Source: Lotmaria passim
Lineage: Eukaryota > Euglenozoa > Kinetoplastea > Trypanosomatida > Trypanosomatidae
Direction: 5' to 3'
Assembly (NCBI GenBank): GCA_037349495.1
Contig: CP140208.1
Span: 62,001 to 126,000 of the forward strand
DNA: 64,000 nucleotides
Shown one piece after another: positions 10,837-21,555 of this stretch. A program made the position numbers and the translations under genes. Below the pieces are notes generated by a model. The model made no database searches. It saw only the letters and a list, made by a program, of their open reading frames with translations, and was not told where the DNA came from. Each line of letters starts with the position of its first letter. Positions within the stretch are counted from its first letter, which is position 1.

Positions 10837-12417
10837 CTACGCGCCATTGACATGCTCCTCACGCATGAAGGGCACGCGGCACTCCAGCAACATGTTGCTC
10901 TCCACTGGCAGCCCCACCATCGCGCGCAGCACGTTCTCGATCGCGGCCCTCTGCCGGTTCAGCGCGTTCACCACCGGCGTCCCCGCGGGCACCTCCGGCG
11001 CCTTCAGCAGGTACGACAGGATCGACAGCACCGTCTCCATGTGCTCGAAGGAGTCCTCCGGCGGCGTCAGCGTCCCGTTGCTCGCGCTGATCGTCACGCG
11101 CTCCATCAGCTCCGTCAGCACCAGCAGGTCGATGATCAGCGGCGCCGCCAGCAGCGAGTCCTCACACGTGTTGTGCAGCACCACCGTCTGCTGCCCGCCC
11201 ATGAAGATCGAGAACGTGTACTCGTCCATCGCGCGCTTGCTGTCGCCCACGTAGGGCATGTACTTGATCACGATGCAGTGGTCCGGCTTCGGCGTCCCCT
11301 CCGGGAACAAGATCGAGTTCGACGCCACCATGTCGTCCACCACGTTGCTCTTCGTGATCTCCTTCGAGCGGAACTGCTTCGGGCTCGACAGGTTGTAGCC
11401 GTCGTTGTTGCCCAGGTGGTTGTAGCTCGCGATGCACTCCGGCTTGATGCCGGCACCCACGAAGAACTCCACCAGCGCGCTCTTCATCTTCGTCTGCCCG
11501 CTCTTGAAGTCGTCGCCGCTCACGAACACGTGCGCCGCGCGCGCCATCTCCACCAGCCCGGGGCACAGCGTGTTCTGCGGCGCGCCGTTGATGAAGCTGC
11601 ACTTCTCCAGGATCGCAGCCATCGCGTACAGCGCGGACGGCGCGATCTCGCGCTCGTTGCGCTTCACCGCCGCCAGCAGGTTGTCCGCCGTGTCGTGGAT
11701 CCCGTCCTGGTGCTCGCTGAACCGCTCCGTGTTCGCCGTCCACAGCACGATCACCTTGTCCAGCTGGTTCGCCGACTTGAAGTTCCGGATGTCCGCGCGC
11801 ACGCGCTCCACCGCGTCCCAGCGGTCGTGCGCCACCACCACGTTGTTCGCGCGCTCCTTCTGGTTCGCCGCCACGAACTCGATGTCGAAGATCGCCGGCA
11901 GCGGATGCAGCACCTTCATGTGCTCGTACAGCGCGTCCTGCACCTGGATGTCCAGCACGCCGGCGCGCCGCATCGCGTCGCCGAGGTTCATGTTGCTGCA
12001 GTCCCACCCGCCAATCACAAAGTCGTTCGGCGACACCATCGGCACCACGTCCTTCATCGGCACGAACGTCTCATGCATGTCGCGCGTCATGCCCACGTTC
12101 ATCGTGCTCGACTGCGTGATCGACCCGAAGTAGTTCGCCGACTGCGTCCCGCGCCGCGTGCGCCACGACAGGCCCAGCCGGTTCGCAAGGATGCCCGCCG
12201 TCACCGTCGTCCCGTTGTTGCCGCCCCACCCGATCAGCATCACGCCCACGCGCGGCACCTTGCGCTCCGTCTTGAACATCAGATGGTGCGTCACCGGCTC
12301 CACCTCCACCGCGCCATCCGCGCCGCGGCTCACGCGCGTGCTGCGGTACTCGTACTGCGTCTCGATCGACGAGTCCGTGTAGCGCACCTTGTCGCTCTTC
12401 ACGTGGATCGCGGGCAT
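10837..12417 (-). CDS. INO1: Inositol-3-phosphate synthase, copy 4
   Basis: This 526-aa protein has the same sequence as copy 3, including the extra serine. It is an intact member of the homogeneous type B block (copies 3-7), with start codon at 12417 and spacing of 3046 bp to both neighbours. Confidence 0.96.
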   Translation of the reverse strand: MPAIHVKSDKVRYTDSSIETQYEYRSTRVSRGADGAVEVEPVTHHLMFKTERKVPRVGVMLIGWGGNNGTTVTAGILANRLGLSWRTRRGTQSANYFGSITQSSTMNVGMTRDMHETFVPMKDVVPMVSPNDFVIGGWDCSNMNLGDAMRRAGVLDIQVQDALYEHMKVLHPLPAIFDIEFVAANQKERANNVVVAHDRWDAVERVRADIRNFKSANQLDKVIVLWTANTERFSEHQDGIHDTADNLLAAVKRNEREIAPSALYAMAAILEKCSFINGAPQNTLCPGLVEMARAAHVFVSGDDFKSGQTKMKSALVEFFVGAGIKPECIASYNHLGNNDGYNLSSPKQFRSKEITKSNVVDDMVASNSILFPEGTPKPDHCIVIKYMPYVGDSKRAMDEYTFSIFMGGQQTVVLHNTCEDSLLAAPLIIDLLVLTELMERVTISASNGTLTPPEDSFEHMETVLSILSYLLKAPEVPAGTPVVNALNRQRAAIENVLRAMVGLPVESNMLLECRVPFMREEHVNGA

Positions 12418-13431
12418 CGCTCGAAGCAGTGGCCGAAAGACAGGGGGAGAGAACGACGGGGAGGGTCGGTGTGTGTGTGCGTACCGAGTGTGGTGTGCGT
12501 GTCGGATGGTCCTTGTGTGACTGTGTGACTGTGTATGTGTCTGCTAGTGTGGCGGCGCGAGAGAAAGAGAGGCTGAGACTGTGGATGGCGCGTGTGTGGG
12601 TGCGCGGGCGTCGCACAGCAACAGAGAGAGAGAAGAGAGGGAAGAGAGGGCGGAGACGAGTGGAAGTGGGAAGGCGCAGCACAGCCAGAGAGACGGGACA
12701 CCCACAAAGATCAGGAGAGAGAGAGGAGAGGCGGGAGGGGGGCCCAGCTGGCACAGTCGCGGTGCTGCAGCCGTGACACGCAAGCGCGACGCTGCAGCAC
12801 CACCGCGTCCAAGAGCGAGAAGGGGGAGGGGGGACAGAGAGCGCACACTGCAGTGCGTGTGCTTGCGACGGTCGAGTGCCTACTTAGGGACTTGCGTGAG
12901 TGACTGTGTGAATGTATCGTCGCGCTTGCCTGCGCGCCGGGTGGCGATGACCCACAGTGGCCAGGGCACGGCGGCAGGAGCGCGCTCGTGGCGTAGACGT
13001 ACCATGAAGAGAGGCAACAAGGAGTAAAAAAAAAAAAGAGCAAAAAAAAAAAAGAGGAAAGAACGCAACGGTGTCAACGAGTGGAGGTGTGCTCGTACGC
13101 AGCCGTCAAAGAAGCGAATCGTGAGACTCCACAAAGAAAAGAAAAAAGAGGCAAAAGAAAGCAAAAACAGGCGGAACGCTGCACCGACGCCGAGAGTCGC
13201 ACGGACTGCCGCGCAGTGGCTGGGTCGCATCTCGATCGCTCCACGCCGCGAAAAGACAAAAGTAAAAATGAAAAAGATAAGCACAGTCAGGAGAGGGGCG
13301 TGGGAGGAGAGTCGCGGCGCCAGCAGCGGGGCCCGCTCACTCACTTGCACACACGCGCGCACATCGTCGCTCTCCCACCCCCACTCTCCAGTCACACACT
13401 CTCTCGCTCTGCGGCTGCTCCGCTCAGAGCA

Positions 13432-13465
<34 letters not shown>

Positions 13466-13882
13466 GTGCGCATACACACACGTTCAGCGCAGCACGCAGA
13501 GGCGTCGGTGGCGGTGGTGCCGGTGGGCAGGTAGCCAGGCGGGGAGAGGGAGAAGGAGAGGGGGAGGGCGAAGAAGAAGGCGGGAGGGAGGGGGCGTCGG
13601 GGTCAAGGGACGACGTGGGTGAGTGAGCAGCTGGTGTGGTGGGTCACACAGGGGGCCACGCTGGCGGGTAGATTGGTATTGAGAGAGAAGCGGGCGCGTT
13701 CCATGTCGCACAAAAAAGAAAGAAAGAAAGAAAGAAAGAAGAAAAACAAAGAAAAAGACAAGAAAGAAAGGCAGGGAGACCGAGCGGGGGATGCCGGGCG
13801 AGGGAAGGAGCACACGGCGAGTGCGTGTGTCGCTGCGCTTGAACGTCCAACGCCACCGCGGCTCTCGCGGCGTCGTGCACGC
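12418..13882. other. INO1 spacer 4 (type B)
   Basis: This type B spacer has no gene and carries the same GA, CA, A-tract and GAAA elements as the others. It matches the type B consensus. Confidence 0.85.
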
Positions 13883-15463
13883 CTACGCGCCATTGACATG
13901 CTCCTCACGCATGAAGGGCACGCGGCACTCCAGCAACATGTTGCTCTCCACTGGCAGCCCCACCATCGCGCGCAGCACGTTCTCGATCGCGGCCCTCTGC
14001 CGGTTCAGCGCGTTCACCACCGGCGTCCCCGCGGGCACCTCCGGCGCCTTCAGCAGGTACGACAGGATCGACAGCACCGTCTCCATGTGCTCGAAGGAGT
14101 CCTCCGGCGGCGTCAGCGTCCCGTTGCTCGCGCTGATCGTCACGCGCTCCATCAGCTCCGTCAGCACCAGCAGGTCGATGATCAGCGGCGCCGCCAGCAG
14201 CGAGTCCTCACACGTGTTGTGCAGCACCACCGTCTGCTGCCCGCCCATGAAGATCGAGAACGTGTACTCGTCCATCGCGCGCTTGCTGTCGCCCACGTAG
14301 GGCATGTACTTGATCACGATGCAGTGGTCCGGCTTCGGCGTCCCCTCCGGGAACAAGATCGAGTTCGACGCCACCATGTCGTCCACCACGTTGCTCTTCG
14401 TGATCTCCTTCGAGCGGAACTGCTTCGGGCTCGACAGGTTGTAGCCGTCGTTGTTGCCCAGGTGGTTGTAGCTCGCGATGCACTCCGGCTTGATGCCGGC
14501 ACCCACGAAGAACTCCACCAGCGCGCTCTTCATCTTCGTCTGCCCGCTCTTGAAGTCGTCGCCGCTCACGAACACGTGCGCCGCGCGCGCCATCTCCACC
14601 AGCCCGGGGCACAGCGTGTTCTGCGGCGCGCCGTTGATGAAGCTGCACTTCTCCAGGATCGCAGCCATCGCGTACAGCGCGGACGGCGCGATCTCGCGCT
14701 CGTTGCGCTTCACCGCCGCCAGCAGGTTGTCCGCCGTGTCGTGGATCCCGTCCTGGTGCTCGCTGAACCGCTCCGTGTTCGCCGTCCACAGCACGATCAC
14801 CTTGTCCAGCTGGTTCGCCGACTTGAAGTTCCGGATGTCCGCGCGCACGCGCTCCACCGCGTCCCAGCGGTCGTGCGCCACCACCACGTTGTTCGCGCGC
14901 TCCTTCTGGTTCGCCGCCACGAACTCGATGTCGAAGATCGCCGGCAGCGGATGCAGCACCTTCATGTGCTCGTACAGCGCGTCCTGCACCTGGATGTCCA
15001 GCACGCCGGCGCGCCGCATCGCGTCGCCGAGGTTCATGTTGCTGCAGTCCCACCCGCCAATCACAAAGTCGTTCGGCGACACCATCGGCACCACGTCCTT
15101 CATCGGCACGAACGTCTCATGCATGTCGCGCGTCATGCCCACGTTCATCGTGCTCGACTGCGTGATCGACCCGAAGTAGTTCGCCGACTGCGTCCCGCGC
15201 CGCGTGCGCCACGACAGGCCCAGCCGGTTCGCAAGGATGCCCGCCGTCACCGTCGTCCCGTTGTTGCCGCCCCACCCGATCAGCATCACGCCCACGCGCG
15301 GCACCTTGCGCTCCGTCTTGAACATCAGATGGTGCGTCACCGGCTCCACCTCCACCGCGCCATCCGCGCCGCGGCTCACGCGCGTGCTGCGGTACTCGTA
15401 CTGCGTCTCGATCGACGAGTCCGTGTAGCGCACCTTGTCGCTCTTCACGTGGATCGCGGGCAT
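13883..15463 (-). CDS. INO1: Inositol-3-phosphate synthase, copy 5
   Basis: This 526-aa protein is identical to copies 3 and 4 as read here and is intact, with start codon at 15463. It is flanked by type B spacers on both sides. Confidence 0.96.
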   Translation of the reverse strand: MPAIHVKSDKVRYTDSSIETQYEYRSTRVSRGADGAVEVEPVTHHLMFKTERKVPRVGVMLIGWGGNNGTTVTAGILANRLGLSWRTRRGTQSANYFGSITQSSTMNVGMTRDMHETFVPMKDVVPMVSPNDFVIGGWDCSNMNLGDAMRRAGVLDIQVQDALYEHMKVLHPLPAIFDIEFVAANQKERANNVVVAHDRWDAVERVRADIRNFKSANQLDKVIVLWTANTERFSEHQDGIHDTADNLLAAVKRNEREIAPSALYAMAAILEKCSFINGAPQNTLCPGLVEMARAAHVFVSGDDFKSGQTKMKSALVEFFVGAGIKPECIASYNHLGNNDGYNLSSPKQFRSKEITKSNVVDDMVASNSILFPEGTPKPDHCIVIKYMPYVGDSKRAMDEYTFSIFMGGQQTVVLHNTCEDSLLAAPLIIDLLVLTELMERVTISASNGTLTPPEDSFEHMETVLSILSYLLKAPEVPAGTPVVNALNRQRAAIENVLRAMVGLPVESNMLLECRVPFMREEHVNGA

Positions 15464-16477
15464 CGCTCGAAGCAGTGGCCGAAAGACAGGGGGAGAGAAC
15501 GACGGGGAGGGTCGGTGTGTGTGTGCGTACCGAGTGTGGTGTGCGTGTCGGATGGTCCTTGTGTGACTGTGTGACTGTGTATGTGTCTGCTAGTGTGGCG
15601 GCGCGAGAGAAAGAGAGGCTGAGACTGTGGATGGCGCGTGTGTGGGTGCGCGGGCGTCGCACAGCAACAGAGAGAGAGAAGAGAGGGAAGAGAGGGCGGA
15701 GACGAGTGGAAGTGGGAAGGCGCAGCACAGCCAGAGAGACGGGACACCCACAAAGATCAGGAGAGAGAGAGGAGAGGCGGGAGGGGGGCCCAGCTGGCAC
15801 AGTCGCGGTGCTGCAGCCGTGACACGCAAGCGCGACGCTGCAGCACCACCGCGTCCAAGAGCGAGAAGGGGGAGGGGGGACAGAGAGCGCACACTGCAGT
15901 GCGTGTGCTTGCGACGGTCGAGTGCCTACTTAGGGACTTGCGTGAGTGACTGTGTGAATGTATCGTCGCGCTTGCCTGCGCGCCGGGTGGCGATGACCCA
16001 CAGTGGCCAGGGCACGGCGGCAGGAGCGCGCTCGTGGCGTAGACGTACCATGAAGAGAGGCAACAAGGAGTAAAAAAAAAAAAGAGCAAAAAAAAAAAAG
16101 AGGAAAGAACGCAACGGTGTCAACGAGTGGAGGTGTGCTCGTACGCAGCCGTCAAAGAAGCGAATCGTGAGACTCCACAAAGAAAAGAAAAAAGAGGCAA
16201 AAGAAAGCAAAAACAGGCGGAACGCTGCACCGACGCCGAGAGTCGCACGGACTGCCGCGCAGTGGCTGGGTCGCATCTCGATCGCTCCACGCCGCGAAAA
16301 GACAAAAGTAAAAATGAAAAAGATAAGCACAGTCAGGAGAGGGGCGTGGGAGGAGAGTCGCGGCGCCAGCAGCGGGGCCCGCTCACTCACTTGCACACAC
16401 GCGCGCACATCGTCGCTCTCCCACCCCCACTCTCCAGTCACACACTCTCTCGCTCTGCGGCTGCTCCGCTCAGAGCA

Positions 16478-16511
<34 letters not shown>

Positions 16512-16928
16512 GTGCGCACACACACACGTTCAGCGCAGCACGCAGAGGCGTCGGTGGCGGTGGTGCCGGTGGGCAGGTAGCCAGGCGGGGAGAGGGAGAA
16601 GGAGAGGGGGAGGGCGAAGAAGAAGGCGGGAGGGAGGGGGCGTCGGGGTCAAGGGACGACGTGGGTGAGTGAGCAGCTGGTGTGGTGGGTCACACAGGGG
16701 GCCACGCTGGCGGGTAGATTGGTATTGAGAGAGAAGCGGGCGCGTTCCATGTCGCACAAAAAAGAAAGAAAGAAAGAAAGAAAGAAGAAAAACAAAGAAA
16801 AAGACAAGAAAGAAAGGCAGGGAGACCGAGCGGGGGATGCCGGGCGAGGGAAGGAGCACACGGCGAGTGCGTGTGTCGCTGCGCTTGAACGTCCAACGCC
16901 ACCGCGGCTCTCGCGGCGTCGTGCACGC
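15464..16928. other. INO1 spacer 5 (type B, private variant)
   Basis: This type B spacer has no gene. It carries one private difference near 16515, GTGCGCACACACAC instead of GTGCGCATACACAC. That base agrees with type A, so it may be a trace of conversion between unit types. Confidence 0.85.
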
Positions 16929-18509
16929 CTACGCGCCATTGACATGCTCCTCACGCATGAAGGGCACGCGGCACTCCAGCAACATGTTGCTCTCCACTGG
17001 CAGCCCCACCATCGCGCGCAGCACGTTCTCGATCGCGGCCCTCTGCCGGTTCAGCGCGTTCACCACCGGCGTCCCCGCGGGCACCTCCGGCGCCTTCAGC
17101 AGGTACGACAGGATCGACAGCACCGTCTCCATGTGCTCGAAGGAGTCCTCCGGCGGCGTCAGCGTCCCGTTGCTCGCGCTGATCGTCACGCGCTCCATCA
17201 GCTCCGTCAGCACCAGCAGGTCGATGATCAGCGGCGCCGCCAGCAGCGAGTCCTCACACGTGTTGTGCAGCACCACCGTCTGCTGCCCGCCCATGAAGAT
17301 CGAGAACGTGTACTCGTCCATCGCGCGCTTGCTGTCGCCCACGTAGGGCATGTACTTGATCACGATGCAGTGGTCCGGCTTCGGCGTCCCCTCCGGGAAC
17401 AAGATCGAGTTCGACGCCACCATGTCGTCCACCACGTTGCTCTTCGTGATCTCCTTCGAGCGGAACTGCTTCGGGCTCGACAGGTTGTAGCCGTCGTTGT
17501 TGCCCAGGTGGTTGTAGCTCGCGATGCACTCCGGCTTGATGCCGGCACCCACGAAGAACTCCACCAGCGCGCTCTTCATCTTCGTCTGCCCGCTCTTGAA
17601 GTCGTCGCCGCTCACGAACACGTGCGCCGCGCGCGCCATCTCCACCAGCCCGGGGCACAGCGTGTTCTGCGGCGCGCCGTTGATGAAGCTGCACTTCTCC
17701 AGGATCGCAGCCATCGCGTACAGCGCGGACGGCGCGATCTCGCGCTCGTTGCGCTTCACCGCCGCCAGCAGGTTGTCCGCCGTGTCGTGGATCCCGTCCT
17801 GGTGCTCGCTGAACCGCTCCGTGTTCGCCGTCCACAGCACGATCACCTTGTCCAGCTGGTTCGCCGACTTGAAGTTCCGGATGTCCGCGCGCACGCGCTC
17901 CACCGCGTCCCAGCGGTCGTGCGCCACCACCACGTTGTTCGCGCGCTCCTTCTGGTTCGCCGCCACGAACTCGATGTCGAAGATCGCCGGCAGCGGATGC
18001 AGCACCTTCATGTGCTCGTACAGCGCGTCCTGCACCTGGATGTCCAGCACGCCGGCGCGCCGCATCGCGTCGCCGAGGTTCATGTTGCTGCAGTCCCACC
18101 CGCCAATCACAAAGTCGTTCGGCGACACCATCGGCACCACGTCCTTCATCGGCACGAACGTCTCATGCATGTCGCGCGTCATGCCCACGTTCATCGTGCT
18201 CGACTGCGTGATCGACCCGAAGTAGTTCGCCGACTGCGTCCCGCGCCGCGTGCGCCACGACAGGCCCAGCCGGTTCGCAAGGATGCCCGCCGTCACCGTC
18301 GTCCCGTTGTTGCCGCCCCACCCGATCAGCATCACGCCCACGCGCGGCACCTTGCGCTCCGTCTTGAACATCAGATGGTGCGTCACCGGCTCCACCTCCA
18401 CCGCGCCATCCGCGCCGCGGCTCACGCGCGTGCTGCGGTACTCGTACTGCGTCTCGATCGACGAGTCCGTGTAGCGCACCTTGTCGCTCTTCACGTGGAT
18501 CGCGGGCAT
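16929..18509 (-). CDS. INO1: Inositol-3-phosphate synthase, copy 6
   Basis: This is an intact 526-aa type B protein with the extra serine after D455. Start codon at 18509. No difference from copies 3-5 was seen in the protein. Confidence 0.96.
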   Translation of the reverse strand: MPAIHVKSDKVRYTDSSIETQYEYRSTRVSRGADGAVEVEPVTHHLMFKTERKVPRVGVMLIGWGGNNGTTVTAGILANRLGLSWRTRRGTQSANYFGSITQSSTMNVGMTRDMHETFVPMKDVVPMVSPNDFVIGGWDCSNMNLGDAMRRAGVLDIQVQDALYEHMKVLHPLPAIFDIEFVAANQKERANNVVVAHDRWDAVERVRADIRNFKSANQLDKVIVLWTANTERFSEHQDGIHDTADNLLAAVKRNEREIAPSALYAMAAILEKCSFINGAPQNTLCPGLVEMARAAHVFVSGDDFKSGQTKMKSALVEFFVGAGIKPECIASYNHLGNNDGYNLSSPKQFRSKEITKSNVVDDMVASNSILFPEGTPKPDHCIVIKYMPYVGDSKRAMDEYTFSIFMGGQQTVVLHNTCEDSLLAAPLIIDLLVLTELMERVTISASNGTLTPPEDSFEHMETVLSILSYLLKAPEVPAGTPVVNALNRQRAAIENVLRAMVGLPVESNMLLECRVPFMREEHVNGA

Positions 18510-19523
18510 CGCTCGAAGCAGTGGCCGAAAGACAGGGGGAGAGAACGACGGGGAGGGTCGGTGTGTGTGTGCGTACCGAGTGTGGTGTGCGTGTCGGATG
18601 GTCCTTGTGTGACTGTGTGACTGTGTATGTGTCTGCTAGTGTGGCGGCGCGAGAGAAAGAGAGGCTGAGACTGTGGATGGCGCGTGTGTGGGTGCGCGGG
18701 CGTCGCACAGCAACAGAGAGAGAGAAGAGAGGGAAGAGAGGGCGGAGACGAGTGGAAGTGGGAAGGCGCAGCACAGCCAGAGAGACGGGACACCCACAAA
18801 GATCAGGAGAGAGAGAGGAGAGGCGGGAGGGGGGCCCAGCTGGCACAGTCGCGGTGCTGCAGCCGTGACACGCAAGCGCGACGCTGCAGCACCACCGCGT
18901 CCAAGAGCGAGAAGGGGGAGGGGGGACAGAGAGCGCACACTGCAGTGCGTGTGCTTGCGACGGTCGAGTGCCTACTTAGGGACTTGCGTGAGTGACTGTG
19001 TGAATGTATCGTCGCGCTTGCCTGCGCGCCGGGTGGCGATGACCCACAGTGGCCAGGGCACGGCGGCAGGAGCGCGCTCGTGGCGTAGACGTACCATGAA
19101 GAGAGGCAACAAGGAGTAAAAAAAAAAAAGAGCAAAAAAAAAAAAGAGGAAAGAACGCAACGGTGTCAACGAGTGGAGGTGTGCTCGTACGCAGCCGTCA
19201 AAGAAGCGAATCGTGAGACTCCACAAAGAAAAGAAAAAAGAGGCAAAAGAAAGCAAAAACAGGCGGAACGCTGCACCGACGCCGAGAGTCGCACGGACTG
19301 CCGCGCAGTGGCTGGGTCGCATCTCGATCGCTCCACGCCGCGAAAAGACAAAAGTAAAAATGAAAAAGATAAGCACAGTCAGGAGAGGGGCGTGGGAGGA
19401 GAGTCGCGGCGCCAGCAGCGGGGCCCGCTCACTCACTTGCACACACGCGCGCACATCGTCGCTCTCCCACCCCCACTCTCCAGTCACACACTCTCTCGCT
19501 CTGCGGCTGCTCCGCTCAGAGCA

Positions 19524-19557
<34 letters not shown>

Positions 19558-19974
19558 GTGCGCATACACACACGTTCAGCGCAGCACGCAGAGGCGTCGG
19601 TGGCGGTGGTGCCGGTGGGCAGGTAGCCAGGCGGGGAGAGGGAGAAGGAGAGGGGGAGGGCGAAGAAGAAGGCGGGAGGGAGGGGGCGTCGGGGTCAAGG
19701 GACGACGTGGGTGAGTGAGCAGCTGGTGTGGTGGGTCACACAGGGGGCCACGCTGGCGGGTAGATTGGTATTGAGAGAGAAGCGGGCGCGTTCCATGTCG
19801 CACAAAAAAGAAAGAAAGAAAGAAAGAAAGAAGAAAAACAAAGAAAAAGACAAGAAAGAAAGGCAGGGAGACCGAGCGGGGGATGCCGGGCGAGGGAAGG
19901 AGCACACGGCGAGTGCGTGTGTCGCTGCGCTTGAACGTCCAACGCCACCGCGGCTCTCGCGGCGTCGTGCACGC
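18510..19974. other. INO1 spacer 6 (type B)
   Basis: This is the last full spacer of the array. It follows the type B pattern and has no gene. Confidence 0.85.
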
Positions 19975-21555
19975 CTACGCGCCATTGACATGCTCCTCAC
20001 GCATGAAGGGCACGCGGCACTCCAGCAACATGTTGCTCTCCACTGGCAGCCCCACCATCGCGCGCAGCACGTTCTCGATCGCGGCCCTCTGCCGGTTCAG
20101 CGCGTTCACCACCGGCGTCCCCGCGGGCACCTCCGGCGCCTTCAGCAGGTACGACAGGATCGACAGCACCGTCTCCATGTGCTCGAAGGAGTCCTCCGGC
20201 GGCGTCAGCGTCCCGTTGCTCGCGCTGATCGTCACGCGCTCCATCAGCTCCGTCAGCACCAGCAGGTCGATGATCAGCGGCGCCGCCAGCAGCGAGTCCT
20301 CACACGTGTTGTGCAGCACCACCGTCTGCTGCCCGCCCATGAAGATCGAGAACGTGTACTCGTCCATCGCGCGCTTGCTGTCGCCCACGTAGGGCATGTA
20401 CTTGATCACGATGCAGTGGTCCGGCTTCGGCGTCCCCTCCGGGAACAAGATCGAGTTCGACGCCACCATGTCGTCCACCACGTTGCTCTTCGTGATCTCC
20501 TTCGAGCGGAACTGCTTCGGGCTCGACAGGTTGTAGCCGTCGTTGTTGCCCAGGTGGTTGTAGCTCGCGATGCACTCCGGCTTGATGCCGGCACCCACGA
20601 AGAACTCCACCAGCGCGCTCTTCATCTTCGTCTGCCCGCTCTTGAAGTCGTCGCCGCTCACGAACACGTGCGCCGCGCGCGCCATCTCCACCAGCCCGGG
20701 GCACAGCGTGTTCTGCGGCGCGCCGTTGATGAAGCTGCACTTCTCCAGGATCGCAGCCATCGCGTACAGCGCGGACGGCGCGATCTCGCGCTCGTTGCGC
20801 TTCACCGCCGCCAGCAGGTTGTCCGCCGTGTCGTGGATCCCGTCCTGGTGCTCGCTGAACCGCTCCGTGTTCGCCGTCCACAGCACGATCACCTTGTCCA
20901 GCTGGTTCGCCGACTTGAAGTTCCGGATGTCCGCGCGCACGCGCTCCACCGCGTCCCAGCGGTCGTGCGCCACCACCACGTTGTTCGCGCGCTCCTTCTG
21001 GTTCGCCGCCACGAACTCGATGTCGAAGATCGCCGGCAGCGGATGCAGCACCTTCATGTGCTCGTACAGCGCGTCCTGCACCTGGATGTCCAGCACGCCG
21101 GCGCGCCGCATCGCGTCGCCGAGGTTCATGTTGCTGCAGTCCCACCCGCCAATCACAAAGTCGTTCGGCGACACCATCGGCACCACGTCCTTCATCGGCA
21201 CGAACGTCTCATGCATGTCGCGCGTCATGCCCACGTTCATCGTGCTCGACTGCGTGATCGACCCGAAGTAGTTCGCCGACTGCGTCCCGCGCCGCGTGCG
21301 CCACGACAGGCCCAGCCGGTTCGCAAGGATGCCCGCCGTCACCGTCGTCCCGTTGTTGCCGCCCCACCCGATCAGCATCACGCCCACGCGCGGCACCTTG
21401 CGCTCCGTCTTGAACATCAGATGGTGCGTCACCGGCTCCACCTCCACCGCGCCATCCGCGCCGCGGCTCACGCGCGTGCTGCGGTACTCGTACTGCGTCT
21501 CGATCGACGAGTCCGTGTAGCGCACCTTGTCGCTCTTCACGTGGATCGCGGGCAT
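19975..21555 (-). CDS. INO1: Inositol-3-phosphate synthase, copy 7 (first transcribed)
   Basis: This is the upstream-most copy in transcription order. The protein is the 526-aa type B form. The open frame extends to 21873, but the ATG at 21555 matches the other copies. Its upstream flank (21556-21838) is of type A character in two places: the 10-bp GACTG segment is present near 21656-21675 and it reads GGCAGCGCG. It also has a private base (GACAGCGGG instead of GACAGGGGG near 21581). This mixture suggests that type B sequence replaced the coding part of an ancestral type A copy. Confidence 0.96.
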   Translation of the reverse strand: MPAIHVKSDKVRYTDSSIETQYEYRSTRVSRGADGAVEVEPVTHHLMFKTERKVPRVGVMLIGWGGNNGTTVTAGILANRLGLSWRTRRGTQSANYFGSITQSSTMNVGMTRDMHETFVPMKDVVPMVSPNDFVIGGWDCSNMNLGDAMRRAGVLDIQVQDALYEHMKVLHPLPAIFDIEFVAANQKERANNVVVAHDRWDAVERVRADIRNFKSANQLDKVIVLWTANTERFSEHQDGIHDTADNLLAAVKRNEREIAPSALYAMAAILEKCSFINGAPQNTLCPGLVEMARAAHVFVSGDDFKSGQTKMKSALVEFFVGAGIKPECIASYNHLGNNDGYNLSSPKQFRSKEITKSNVVDDMVASNSILFPEGTPKPDHCIVIKYMPYVGDSKRAMDEYTFSIFMGGQQTVVLHNTCEDSLLAAPLIIDLLVLTELMERVTISASNGTLTPPEDSFEHMETVLSILSYLLKAPEVPAGTPVVNALNRQRAAIENVLRAMVGLPVESNMLLECRVPFMREEHVNGA

